From Lolliginicoccus suaedae (GTDB lineage: Bacteria > Actinomycetota > Actinomycetes > Mycobacteriales > Mycobacteriaceae): a DNA stretch of 64,000 bases. The notes below the pieces were generated by a model, which saw only the letters and a program-made list of their open reading frames with translations, did not search any database and was not told where the DNA came from. The first letter of the stretch is position 1. Every line of letters starts with the position of its first letter. The DNA is taken from contig NZ_VSSO01000001.1 of the NCBI RefSeq assembly GCF_008312885.1, forward strand, positions 558,001-622,000. Direction: 5' to 3'. Positions 8,609 to 16,038 of the stretch are shown here, in pieces. The position numbers and the translations under genes were made by a program.

Positions 8609-9835
8609 CTAGCAGGTCGAGCGCGCGGGTATCCCCCGGAAGCGGTCCGCGAGGTACTCGTAGGCGTCGTTGAAGCCCAGCGCCGCCGGGATCAGGTGCT
8701 CTGCCACATCGTAGGTGACAAACGTCAGGGGCGAGCCTGATGCGCAGTACCGCTCGGCGACCTCCTCGACTCCATCGTAGGGCGTGAGGGGATCAAGGCG
8801 GCCATGCCACATGTAGACAGGTATCGTCGGCACGCCCTCGAAGAAGCGGATGCTGTTCTCCCGCAGCACCTCCCTGGCCTCGCTGTTGCCCAGCCAGCCC
8901 TGCGACCGGGTCAGCTGCGCTGCTCCGCGGAACGCGCCATGCAGCAGGATGGAGCGGCGGCACTCATTGCTCAGGAAGTCGCGCAGCAGCTGGCCCTCCG
9001 GATTGAGCTCGGGCGACATGCGGAACCGTTCCGGGTACTCCCGCTCCAGGCCGATCGCGGCGGCGAACCCGAGGCCGAAGCCCGGGTGCGGCTCGTTGCC
9101 GATGACCTCCGCCATCTGCTCGAGGTCGGCGGGCAGGCCGCCCTGGACCGCGCCGACGATCTCGAGCTCGGGGGCATACTCCGGCTGCAACGCCGCCGCC
9201 CATGCGGTGGACATTGCCCCGCCGGAGTACCCGGCGAGGCCCACGGGGCTTGATTCCAGGCCGAGGCCGGGCAGGCTCTGCACCGCGCGGATGCTGTCGA
9301 GGGTGATCATCCCGCCGAGCCGGGCAGCGCCGTATGCGTTTCCTGGTCCGAGGTGATCGGGGATATTGACTGCCCAGCCGCGCTGCAGCGGCAGCAGCAG
9401 CCCTGGTGCCTCCACCTGCTCGAGGTTGAACAAGGCCCGCGACGGGGCGCAGCGCGAGCCGAGCGCGTTGACGATCGGCTGGTAGGACAGCATGGGCCGC
9501 GCAGCGTTCGCCGGCATGGGCGCTGGGGGGAGGAAAACCGTGGTGACCCCTACGATCGGCTCGCCATGCGAATTCGTGGACCGGAACGCGACCTGCCAGC
9601 CCTTCGCTCCGCCGTACACCGCAGCGTCGATCTCGCGAGCGCGCAGCACCTCGCCCGGCTCGGCATCGCTCAAGCCGGTGACGTCGTGGTAGAAGGCATC
9701 GGGATCAGGCATCGCGAACGCTGGCCCCGCCGCCGCCCCGGGCGCATGGGCCACGGCCCCGGCTAGTGCCAGCAGGCAGGCCATCGCCACGGCGATCGCT
9801 GGCATCGGACGTGAAAGTCTCTCGCTGGGCCCCAC
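8609..9835 (-). CDS. Secreted lipase (LIP family, PF03583-like)
   Basis: The 408-residue protein starts with a signal peptide (hydrophobic AIAVAMACLLALAGAVA, cleavage near AAAGPAFA). It has the alpha/beta-hydrolase nucleophile elbow GYSGGA, the acid in WHGRLDPLTPYD and the His in VAEHLIP, the order seen in secretory lipases of Nocardia, Gordonia and Candida. Four or more Cys (SRCAPS, NECRRS, RYCASG, C-terminal STC) may form disulfides outside the cell. GTG 9835 is favoured because GGGGGAG precedes it by 8 nt; ATG 9805 is the alternative. The function is hydrolysis of exogenous triglycerides or fatty esters. Confidence 0.87.
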   Translation of the reverse strand: MGPSERLSRPMPAIAVAMACLLALAGAVAHAPGAAAGPAFAMPDPDAFYHDVTGLSDAEPGEVLRAREIDAAVYGGAKGWQVAFRSTNSHGEPIVGVTTVFLPPAPMPANAARPMLSYQPIVNALGSRCAPSRALFNLEQVEAPGLLLPLQRGWAVNIPDHLGPGNAYGAARLGGMITLDSIRAVQSLPGLGLESSPVGLAGYSGGAMSTAWAAALQPEYAPELEIVGAVQGGLPADLEQMAEVIGNEPHPGFGLGFAAAIGLEREYPERFRMSPELNPEGQLLRDFLSNECRRSILLHGAFRGAAQLTRSQGWLGNSEAREVLRENSIRFFEGVPTIPVYMWHGRLDPLTPYDGVEEVAERYCASGSPLTFVTYDVAEHLIPAALGFNDAYEYLADRFRGIPARSTC

Positions 9836-9910
9836 GCGGCTCGCTCCCCCTGGTTCGCGTTTCCGCTCCCGGCGAGGGACAGCCCTGGCCGGGAGCGGGA
9901 AGATCACAAT

Positions 9911-9928
9911 CTGTCACCGATGTGACAG
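9911..9928. promoter_or_regulatory. Operator-like palindrome upstream of the lipase gene
   Basis: CTGTCAC (9911-9917) and GTGACAG (9922-9928) form a perfect 7-bp inverted repeat around CGAT, 76 nt before the lipase start and in the gap behind the 48-residue small gene. No regulator gene is adjacent, so a distant factor would be needed. A short RNA hairpin is the alternative. Confidence 0.45.
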
Positions 9929-9977
9929 CACGCACATCGTAGCGACGGGAAGGTGCTATCGCGAGCCGGGGCGCGGC

Positions 9978-10124
9978 CTACCGGGAATCAGCGATCTCCT
10001 CCTCGGGCCGGGGCGGAACCGTCTCGTCGATCTCGAGGGAGTGCGGGCTCGCGAATTCCGGATGCTCCTCGAGCAACTCGCCCGCGAGGGCGTGCCCATG
10101 CAGATCGTGGTGGGTCCTGGCCAT
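9978..10124 (-). CDS. Small acidic/His-rich protein of 48 residues, unknown
   Basis: An ATG at 10124 follows a strong GGAGG with 6-nt spacing and opens a frame of 48 codons ending in TAG at 9978. The product begins MARTHHDLHGHALAGELLEE, has four His within its first ten positions or so, and ends in an acidic, Pro-rich tail (PPRPEEEIADSR). No family is recognised and no membrane segment or Cys is present. It lies alone between the lipase and the EamA gene. Ribosome site, frame length and amphipathic composition support translation, but this remains a prediction. Confidence 0.55.
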   Translation of the reverse strand: MARTHHDLHGHALAGELLEEHPEFASPHSLEIDETVPPRPEEEIADSR

Positions 10125-10201
10125 GGCGATCCTCCGATTCGCGTTCGTCCCAGCGCGAAACCGCCTGGCCGGGGCACCAGCGGGTGACCGCCAGGGGTGC
10201 G

Positions 10202-11245
10202 CTACTGCTCCTCCAGTCTAGGCGCGGGCTCCCTCTCGATGGGGCCCGGCGGGACCGGTTCGACAGGCCGGGCCGCGATCCCGCCACGCCCCCGCTCGAC
10301 AACCACGAGCCCAGCGAGGATGGCGAGCGCACCGGCGAGCTGTGCTCCCGACAACTCCTCCCCGAGCATGACCCACGCCACCACAGCGGCGAACACCACC
10401 TCGGACAGCCCCACCATGGCAGCCCGGGGCGCGCCGAGCCGCGCGATAGCGACCACTCCCACCGCGTACGCCACCGCGCCCGATGCCACAGCGAGGACGA
10501 GCACCGCGACCCACCACGGGGCGCGGGCCGGGCCGATCCCCACGGTTCCGGAGAGCACCGCCTCGACGGGCAGCAGCCGTAGGGGCGCCACCAGGGCGAG
10601 CGCGATCACGGCGACCACCATCGCCGCGGTGACCAGGATGATCGGCGAGGTACGTGGTGCTGCCCGGTCGACGATGAGGAAGTAGCAGGCCACGCAGGCC
10701 ATCGCGGCGATGGCCCAGGCGACGCCAGCCGGGTGCAGCCCAGTGGGGCTGCCTGGCCCGACCACCAGCACCAGGCCGCAAACCGCCACCGCGGCCCCCA
10801 GCAGGGTCGCGCGGTCCGGTCTCGTGCCGCGCACCAGCCAGGCCCACGCGAGCACCACCACGGGAGCGAGGAACTCGATGAGCAGGGCCACGCTCACTGG
10901 CAGGTACTGCACGGCCGAGAAGAAGCACAGCTGCACACCAGCTATGGCGGCGATGCCGAATAGCAGGATCGTCGACCGGTCGCTGAGCATCGCGCGAGCG
11001 TGCATCCGTGCCCGGCCACGCTCCATGACCAGCAGTGCCACCACGAGGATGGCTGCTGCCCCGCTGATCCGGGCCAGTACCACCGCTAGCGGCGACCAGC
11101 CGGCATCGAGCAGTGCCTTCGCGAAGGGGCCCGAGAGGCCGAAGAGCGCTGCGGAGGCGAGCGCGAGGCCCACGCTCGAGAGCATCGGCGCGCGGGGGTC
11201 GGGCGAGTCAGAGCGGGGCACGCCTGTGACTATCGCGCCAGGCAT
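10202..11245 (-). CDS. EamA/DMT-family permease
   Basis: The ~347-residue protein has ten hydrophobic helices in two five-helix EamA repeats (GLALASAALFGLSGPFAKAL at the start of the first; VAWAIAAMACVACYFLIV of the second) and the typical LIEFLAPVVVLAWAWLV and LSEVVFAAVVAWVMLGE segments. Relatives such as RhtA/YdcZ-like carriers export amino acids or other small metabolites; the substrate here is unknown. The ATG at 11245 overlaps the TspO-related gene by 38 nt; internal starts at 11221 (GTG) or 11185 are possible. A proline/charged tail follows the last helix. Confidence 0.83.
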   Translation of the reverse strand: MPGAIVTGVPRSDSPDPRAPMLSSVGLALASAALFGLSGPFAKALLDAGWSPLAVVLARISGAAAILVVALLVMERGRARMHARAMLSDRSTILLFGIAAIAGVQLCFFSAVQYLPVSVALLIEFLAPVVVLAWAWLVRGTRPDRATLLGAAVAVCGLVLVVGPGSPTGLHPAGVAWAIAAMACVACYFLIVDRAAPRTSPIILVTAAMVVAVIALALVAPLRLLPVEAVLSGTVGIGPARAPWWVAVLVLAVASGAVAYAVGVVAIARLGAPRAAMVGLSEVVFAAVVAWVMLGEELSGAQLAGALAILAGLVVVERGRGGIAARPVEPVPPGPIEREPAPRLEEQ

Positions 11246-12083
11246 GCCACGCGGGCAACAGGTTTTCGGCCCGCGGTGGACCAGGCACCAGCATGGGCCT
11301 GGAACGGGCAGCGAGCACCGCCACGAGGATCACGGCTGCGCCCGCTGCGGCGACGAGCCCGATGGCGGGGGCCGCGAGGTCCCCGGCGAGCCTGCCCTGC
11401 GCGATCCACGCCAGTGCCCACGCCACCCCGGCCGCCGGCGCGACCCGCCCGCCGCTGGCCCGGACGAGGAGCACCGAGGCCATCACGAGGCCGCAGATCG
11501 CTCCGGATGCCCATGCGGTGGCGGTGCTCGAGGGGTCCGCCGCGCCGATGCCGATGCGCGCGAGCCAGGCGGCGATGTTCGCGAGCACCATGGCCATGAT
11601 CCACCCGAGGTAGAGCCCGAGCACCCCGTCAACGAGCAGCCGATCGATGCGTCCCGAGGGGCAGGCCCCGGCGATGGTCGCGAGGATCACGACAAGCGTC
11701 GCGAGCAGGGCGAGGATGATCACCACGCTAGCGAGCAGGGCGCCCGAGATGGCCGTGATGATCCAGGCGGCGTTGAGCAGCATCGAGGCGATGGCCCAGC
11801 CGCGCAGCCGAGCGTGGCGCGGCGAGCTCCGCTGCGCGGGCAGGGCCTGCCACACCGCGTACGCGGCAAGCCCCAGGTAGAGGACGGGCCACAGTGCATA
11901 CCCAGGCGCGGCAGGCGCGAGCACGGTGGCCGTCTCGGCGAAGATGCCGTCGGCCGCGGAGCCCAGCGACTGGTTTCCCATGCGTCCGCTGCCCACGAGC
12001 GCCGCGGCACTCATCGCGGCGCACGCGAGCAGTACTGCGATCGAGGCTTCGCGGGTGCCGCCCGGGTGGTCCTGGCTGCGCAC
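11208..12083 (-). CDS. TspO/MBR-related membrane protein
   Basis: The 291-residue protein has about seven or eight hydrophobic helices. PGYALWPVLYLGLAAYAVW followed by the RLRGWAIASMLLNAAWI region resembles the TspO/tryptophan-rich sensory group, but it is longer than classical five-helix TspO (~160 residues), as are other actinobacterial members. GTG 12083 is supported by GAGGAGG 8 nt upstream. The downstream EamA gene overlaps it, so the two are probably co-transcribed. Tetrapyrrole or steroid binding is known for TspO itself and is not shown here. Confidence 0.7.
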   Translation of the reverse strand: MRSQDHPGGTREASIAVLLACAAMSAAALVGSGRMGNQSLGSAADGIFAETATVLAPAAPGYALWPVLYLGLAAYAVWQALPAQRSSPRHARLRGWAIASMLLNAAWIITAISGALLASVVIILALLATLVVILATIAGACPSGRIDRLLVDGVLGLYLGWIMAMVLANIAAWLARIGIGAADPSSTATAWASGAICGLVMASVLLVRASGGRVAPAAGVAWALAWIAQGRLAGDLAAPAIGLVAAAGAAVILVAVLAARSRPMLVPGPPRAENLLPAWHAWRDSHRRAPL

Positions 12084-12206
12084 CTCGCGGGCCTCCTCGG
12101 TTGTCAGTAGTGGTGATCGGATTCATCCTGGCACACCCCGGAGCGGCATCGACCCTGCCCGGCCGGCGAGGCGCGGATCACCGTGCGGGACCCGCTCGGC
12201 ATCGGC

Positions 12207-12220
12207 TACATTTGATCGCC
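12207..12220 (+). promoter_or_regulatory. Putative -10 box for a leaderless transcript
   Basis: TACATT (12207-12212) fits the actinobacterial TANNNT -10. The A of the ATG at 12221 falls 9 nt after the box, where transcription would be expected to start. No clear -35 was seen. Confidence 0.45.
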
Positions 12221-12340
12221 ATGGACAGTTGCAGTACCTGCCCGTCACAGCGCCTTGATCCTGTGACGGGGCACCAGTTCCTCCCCTGGCCCGGCACCCG
12301 CGCGCGCGATGCCCGGCAGCGGAGGTCGACGACATGCTAG
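12221..12340 (+). CDS. Leaderless upstream ORF (39 residues, CxxC) overlapping the CNNM gene start
   Basis: ATG at 12221 opens a 39-codon frame beginning MDSCSTCPSQRLDPVTGHQF and ending in TAG at 12338-12340, which overlaps the start of the downstream gene (ATG 12334) in another frame. There is no Shine-Dalgarno, but the preceding TACATT box predicts that the mRNA begins at this ATG. The CxxC and the overlap resemble actinobacterial leader peptides that couple or attenuate the next gene. The perfect 10-bp hairpin at 12241-12270 lies inside the frame, so translation would affect folding. Function is inferred, not known. Confidence 0.4.
   Translation: MDSCSTCPSQRLDPVTGHQFLPWPGTRARDARQRRSTTC
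12241..12270 (+). promoter_or_regulatory. Perfect 10-bp stem-loop in the leader of the CNNM operon
   Basis: CCCGTCACAG and CTGTGACGGG pair without a mismatch around a 10-nt loop. The hairpin lies 64 nt upstream of the first CNNM/CBS gene and within the upstream ORF. It could be an attenuation or sensing element (for example for Mg2+), but it does not match the M-box riboswitch core as far as can be judged by eye. Confidence 0.5.
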
Positions 12341-13713
12341 AAGCCTGGATCCTGCTCGGCCTCGCGGTCATCCTGATCGCCGCGAACGCGCTGTTCGTGG
12401 CCGCCGAGTTCGCTCTCGTGACCGTGGACCGCCCGCTGATCGCTACGGCAGCGGCGGAGGGCGACAAGGGCGCTCAATCGGTCCAGAAGGCCCTGAAATC
12501 CCTGTCCACTCAGCTGTCTGGCGCGCAGCTCGGCATCACCGTCACCAGCCTGGTGATCGGTTTCATCGCCGAGCCCTCCCTCGCGACGCTGCTGCGCCCG
12601 CTGCTCGAGGGCCTCGGCCTGCCGGAGTCGAGCAGCCTCGGCGTAGCGATCACCGTCGCGCTGCTGACCGCGACGATCACCCAGATGGTCTTTGGCGAGC
12701 TCGTGCCGAAGAACTGGGCGATCTCCGAGCCCGAGCGCGTGGCGCGAGCGGTCTCGGGGCCCCAGCGCGCGTTCACTGCCGCGTCGCGCCCGCTTATCCG
12801 CGTGCTCAATGGCGCCTCCAACGCTATGGTGCGGGCGCTGGGCGTGGAGCCGCGCGAGGAGCTCGCCTCCGCCCGCTCCGCCCAGGAGCTTGGCGCCCTC
12901 GCCACGAAGTCCGCGTCGGAGGGCCTGCTCGAGCCGGATGTGGCCGAGCGGTTGTCGCAGGCGGCGGAGTTCGCCGAGCAGACCGCGGCCGATGTGATGA
13001 CCCCGCGCCCGCGGGTCACCTTTGTCGCTGCGGACCTGCCGGTCACCGATGTGCTGGCCCTGGTCTCGCGCACCGGCCACGCGCGCTTTCCGGTGGAGGA
13101 TTCCTCCGTCGATGACGTGATCGGGGTCGTGCACTTCAAGGAGGCGCTCGCGGTCCCGCCGCACGAGCGTGCTTCCACCACTGCCCGTGACATCATGAGC
13201 GAGGTACGGGCCTTGCCGAGCTCGCTGCCGATCGATGATGTGCTCGCCGAGCTGCGCAGCGGGATCCATCTCGCGGTCGTGGTCGATGAGTACGGCGGCA
13301 CCGATGGCATCGTCACGATCGAGGATCTCGTCGAGGAGATCGTCGGCGAGATCGATGACGAGCAGGATCGGCCCTCGGCGCGCGCCCGCCAGCTCGCCGA
13401 CGGCACCTGGACGCTGCCCGGGCTGCTGCGGCCGGACCAGATCGATGACCTCACTGGTGTCGACCTGCCCGAGGGCGAGCACTCCGACACCATCGGTGGT
13501 GTCATCATCGAGCAGCTCGGGCGCCTCGCGGTGCCCGGGGACACGATCACCCTCGCGGGGCGCAATACCCAGGACCTCGACGAGGATGGGCTTCCCACCG
13601 ACGCTGATGTGCGCCTGACGGTCACGCAGGTCGACGGCTATCGCGTGGCGCGGGTCCGGATGTCGATCACATCCCCGGCCAGCGGCACCTCGTCCGAGGA
13701 GGCACGGTCATGA
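12334..13713 (+). CDS. CNNM/CorC-like transmembrane CBS protein (first of pair)
   Basis: The 459-residue protein has an N-terminal CNNM (DUF21) membrane domain (residues ~1-180) with FVAAEFALVTVDR, the LSGAQLGITVTSL helix and the MVFGELVPKNWAI motif. Two CBS domains follow (about 200-345: DVMTPRPRVTFV; VVVDEYGGTDGIVTIEDLVEEIVGEI, shown here in parts). A CorC_HlyC accessory domain ends the protein (LLRPDQIDDLTGVDLPEGEHSDTIGG region). The family mediates Mg2+ (or other divalent cation) transport in the membrane. A GGAGG sits 8 nt before the ATG. It overlaps the second CNNM gene by 4 bp. Confidence 0.92.
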   Translation: MLEAWILLGLAVILIAANALFVAAEFALVTVDRPLIATAAAEGDKGAQSVQKALKSLSTQLSGAQLGITVTSLVIGFIAEPSLATLLRPLLEGLGLPESSSLGVAITVALLTATITQMVFGELVPKNWAISEPERVARAVSGPQRAFTAASRPLIRVLNGASNAMVRALGVEPREELASARSAQELGALATKSASEGLLEPDVAERLSQAAEFAEQTAADVMTPRPRVTFVAADLPVTDVLALVSRTGHARFPVEDSSVDDVIGVVHFKEALAVPPHERASTTARDIMSEVRALPSSLPIDDVLAELRSGIHLAVVVDEYGGTDGIVTIEDLVEEIVGEIDDEQDRPSARARQLADGTWTLPGLLRPDQIDDLTGVDLPEGEHSDTIGGVIIEQLGRLAVPGDTITLAGRNTQDLDEDGLPTDADVRLTVTQVDGYRVARVRMSITSPASGTSSEEARS

Positions 13714-14756
13714 TCGATATCACGGGAATGCTCATCGGCATCGCGCTGCTCGCGGGCAACGCGTTCTTCGTTGGAGCCGAGTTCGCGCTGGTGTCGGTCC
13801 GGCGCACGCAGATCGAGCCGCTCGCCGAGTCCGGCAGCCGCCTCGCGCGCTGGACGCTGCGGGCGGTGGACAATGTTTCGCTGATGATGGCCGGGGCGCA
13901 GCTCGGCATCACGATGTGCTCTCTGGGGCTCGGGGCCGTGGCAGAGCCTGCCGTGGCCTACTTCCTCGAGATTCCCCTCGAGGCCATGGGCGTTCCCTCG
14001 GCGCTGCTGCATCCGATCGCGCTGGTCATCGCGCTGACGATCGTGCTGTCGCTGCACATGACTATTGGCGAGATGGTGCCGAAGAACCTGGCGATCGCGG
14101 GTCCTGCCCGGGCCGCGATGATCCTCGGACCGATGCTGTACGTCATCGTGCAGGTGGCCAAGCCGTTGCTGCTGCTGATCAACTTCATCGCCAACACGAC
14201 GCTGCGGCTTATCAAGGTCACCCCGCGGGACAAGGTGGCGGCGGCGTTCACCGCCGAGGAGGTGGCGAGCTTCGTCAGCGAGTCGAAGGCCGAGGGGCTC
14301 ATCGATGCGGAGGAGCACCAGTTGCTCTGGGGCGCGCTGAGCATGAGCAGCGAGACGATCGATTCGATCACCGTGCCCCGCACCGAGCTGACGGTGCTGC
14401 CGCGGTCAGCGACGATCGCGCAGGCACAGGCCGAGTGCGTCCGCACCGGGTACTCGCGGTTCCCGCTCGCGGACGATAACGGCGAGCTCACGGGCTATGT
14501 CCATGTCAAGGACCTGCTCGATGCCTCGCTGGACCCAGGGGCTCCGCTGCCCGGGGACGTGATCCGCGCGCTGCCCCGCTTCGCCGCCGATACGTTGCTC
14601 GATGACGCGCTCGATGGCATGCAGGAGGGCGGGGTGCACGTCGCGCTGGTCACCGATGGAACCAGCGCGATCCTCGGCGTGGTGATGCTCGAGGACGTGG
14701 TGGAGCGGCTCATCGGGGAGATCGGGGAGCTCAACGACTCCAGCGGATCCCGGTAA
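13710..14756 (+). CDS. CNNM/CorC-like transmembrane CBS protein (second of pair)
   Basis: The 348-residue protein is a shorter paralogue of the previous gene. It has a CNNM membrane domain (FFVGAEFALVSVRRTQ, MMAGAQLGITMCSLGLG, MTIGEMVPKNLAIAGP) and a CBS pair (SITVPRTELTVLPR to VMLEDVVERLIGEIGEL) but no CorC_HlyC domain after it. Twin adjacent CNNM genes of unequal length are common in actinomycetes and may act as a heteromeric complex, which is inference. Start and stop overlap in ATGA with the upstream gene shows coupling. Confidence 0.92.
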   Translation: MIDITGMLIGIALLAGNAFFVGAEFALVSVRRTQIEPLAESGSRLARWTLRAVDNVSLMMAGAQLGITMCSLGLGAVAEPAVAYFLEIPLEAMGVPSALLHPIALVIALTIVLSLHMTIGEMVPKNLAIAGPARAAMILGPMLYVIVQVAKPLLLLINFIANTTLRLIKVTPRDKVAAAFTAEEVASFVSESKAEGLIDAEEHQLLWGALSMSSETIDSITVPRTELTVLPRSATIAQAQAECVRTGYSRFPLADDNGELTGYVHVKDLLDASLDPGAPLPGDVIRALPRFAADTLLDDALDGMQEGGVHVALVTDGTSAILGVVMLEDVVERLIGEIGELNDSSGSR

Positions 14757-14797
14757 GTCCGCGCAGGAGTGCCTGCCGGGTCACTATCGTGGGCGGG

Positions 14798-15538
14798 GTG
14801 GGACTCACTCTGACGGCGCACGCTGTCACCGATCGGGGTTTCTTCCGTGACCGCAACGAGGATGCGATCGCGGTCGATTCCTGGTTCAGCCAGGCCGAGC
14901 ACGGTGTGGCGATGACCTTCCGGATGCCGCTGGCCCGTCCCACCGTGCTCGCGGTCGCTGACGGCGTGGGCGGGCAGCCGGGCGGGGATGTCGCGAGCCG
15001 GGTCGCGCTTATGGAGCTCATCGCGAGCAAGGAGCGCCTGGCCTCGGCGCCCGGGATCTCGGGGGGAGTTCGCTCGATCCATGACCGGATCCGATCCGTG
15101 GGGCGCAGCACGGGCCTCGCGGGCATGGCAACGACGGTGGCGGGAATCGCGGTGGGGCCGGGCTCGCTGCGGGTGTTCAATGTCGGCGATAGCCGGGTGT
15201 ATGTCGCTGGGCCCGACGGTGTTCTGCGGCAGGAGTCCTGCGATGACGTGGTGCGGGATGCGTTCGGCAATCCGACGCATGTGCTGTCGCAGTGCCTGGG
15301 CCGCCCGGGGCAGGCGCCGGAGGCGAACATCTCCGAGCCGGGGGCGCGCCCAGCGGGTGCTGGGCTGCGCGCCGTGCTGTGCACCGATGGAATCCATAGC
15401 GTTCTCGACGACCGCGTGATCGAGAAGGCCCTCATGGAGCGGGACGGGCTGGACTGCGTCGATCTTCTGGTGGAGACCGCGATCCGTCGCGGTAGCCGGG
15501 ATAACTACTCGCTGATCATTGTCGAGATCGATGAATAG
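14798..15538 (+). CDS. PP2C-family serine/threonine phosphatase
   Basis: The 246-residue protein holds the PP2C metal-binding motifs in order: TDRGFFRDRNEDA near the start, LAVADGVGG, VFNVGDSRVYVAG, LCTDGIHSVLDD and SRDNYSLIIVEID at the end. It is only the catalytic domain, with no transmembrane or sensor part. GTG 14798 is preferred because a TATCGT -10-like box ends 7 nt upstream, which fits leaderless initiation; GTG 14789 is an alternative. It would dephosphorylate targets of Ser/Thr kinases. No kinase gene is present nearby, and it lies 41 nt after the CNNM pair. Confidence 0.85.
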   Translation: MGLTLTAHAVTDRGFFRDRNEDAIAVDSWFSQAEHGVAMTFRMPLARPTVLAVADGVGGQPGGDVASRVALMELIASKERLASAPGISGGVRSIHDRIRSVGRSTGLAGMATTVAGIAVGPGSLRVFNVGDSRVYVAGPDGVLRQESCDDVVRDAFGNPTHVLSQCLGRPGQAPEANISEPGARPAGAGLRAVLCTDGIHSVLDDRVIEKALMERDGLDCVDLLVETAIRRGSRDNYSLIIVEIDE

Positions 15539-15595
15539 GCGCGATTCTCCCAAGAAATACCGGTATTGTCCGTTTTGGTGCTGAAGCTTATTGTT

Positions 15596-15661
15596 GGTTC
15601 ATGGCGGCAATGCCCAATCGGGATGATGCCGGAACAGGCGCGAGCATTGCCGCCATGAACC
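15596..15661. repeat. Perfect 18-bp inverted repeat with 30-nt loop
   Basis: GGTTCATGGCGGCAATGC (15596-15613) is exactly repeated in inverse at 15644-15661. The 30-nt centre (15614-15643) is not symmetric. A DNA cruciform or RNA hairpin this long without a mismatch is unlikely by chance. It could be a strong terminator after the PP2C gene, a non-autonomous mobile element or a regulatory RNA. No T-run follows. Confidence 0.7.
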
Positions 15662-15776
15662 TTCTGCGCCGCTGCAGCGCAGCAGCATGGCTGGCCCCGG
15701 AGGACCGCGTCGAACGTAGCGGAAATGCTACTCACCCCTCAGAGCAGCTTTCCGGTCCCGCCTTGCTGTGAGTGCT

Positions 15777-15798
15777 GCTGCCCACCCCTCTGGGCAGC
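15777..15798. terminator. Short GC-rich hairpin
   Basis: GCTGCCCA (15777-15784) and TGGGCAGC (15791-15798) pair perfectly around a 6-nt loop (CCCCTC). No T-tract follows on either strand. It may be a terminator-type structure in the gap between the PP2C and SpoIIM genes. Confidence 0.4.
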
Positions 15799-16038
15799 AA
15801 CTCTCGGCCAGCGTTCTCGGGGGAATAATCGGCTGTCTCGCGGGAACTGTTACTCGCTGTGATCACCGTCCCCTTTTATTGCGGAATCGACCATTTCGCG
15901 CCCAGGAGACTAATTAAACAATGGATTACCTTGTGGTGTGGTGGCTCTTCCGTGATCGCACGAGTGGCACCTTCCACCACGCCCTGATTGACTGAGGGGC
16001 ACGGCCCATCCGGCAGCACCGAGGGGAGCCCACCACCC

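Larger units (their letters stand above)
15539..16038. other. 500-bp gene-free region with inverted repeats
   Basis: No convincing coding frame is seen; a 76-codon minus-strand frame (15505-15735) lacks a ribosome site and has an odd composition. The region is less GC-rich than its neighbours. It holds an 18-bp inverted repeat (15596-15661), a short hairpin (15777-15798), several CACCCCTC/CAGCAGC-type words and the promoter region of the SpoIIM gene. Confidence 0.6.

Noticed and set aside
12241-12270. M-box (Mg2+) riboswitch upstream of the CNNM genes
   Set aside because: The conserved M-box core could not be matched; only one hairpin is evident. A covariance search would decide.
15505-15735. 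76-codon minus-strand ORF
   Set aside because: Overlaps the PP2C 3' end, spans the inverted repeat and has no ribosome site or domain.
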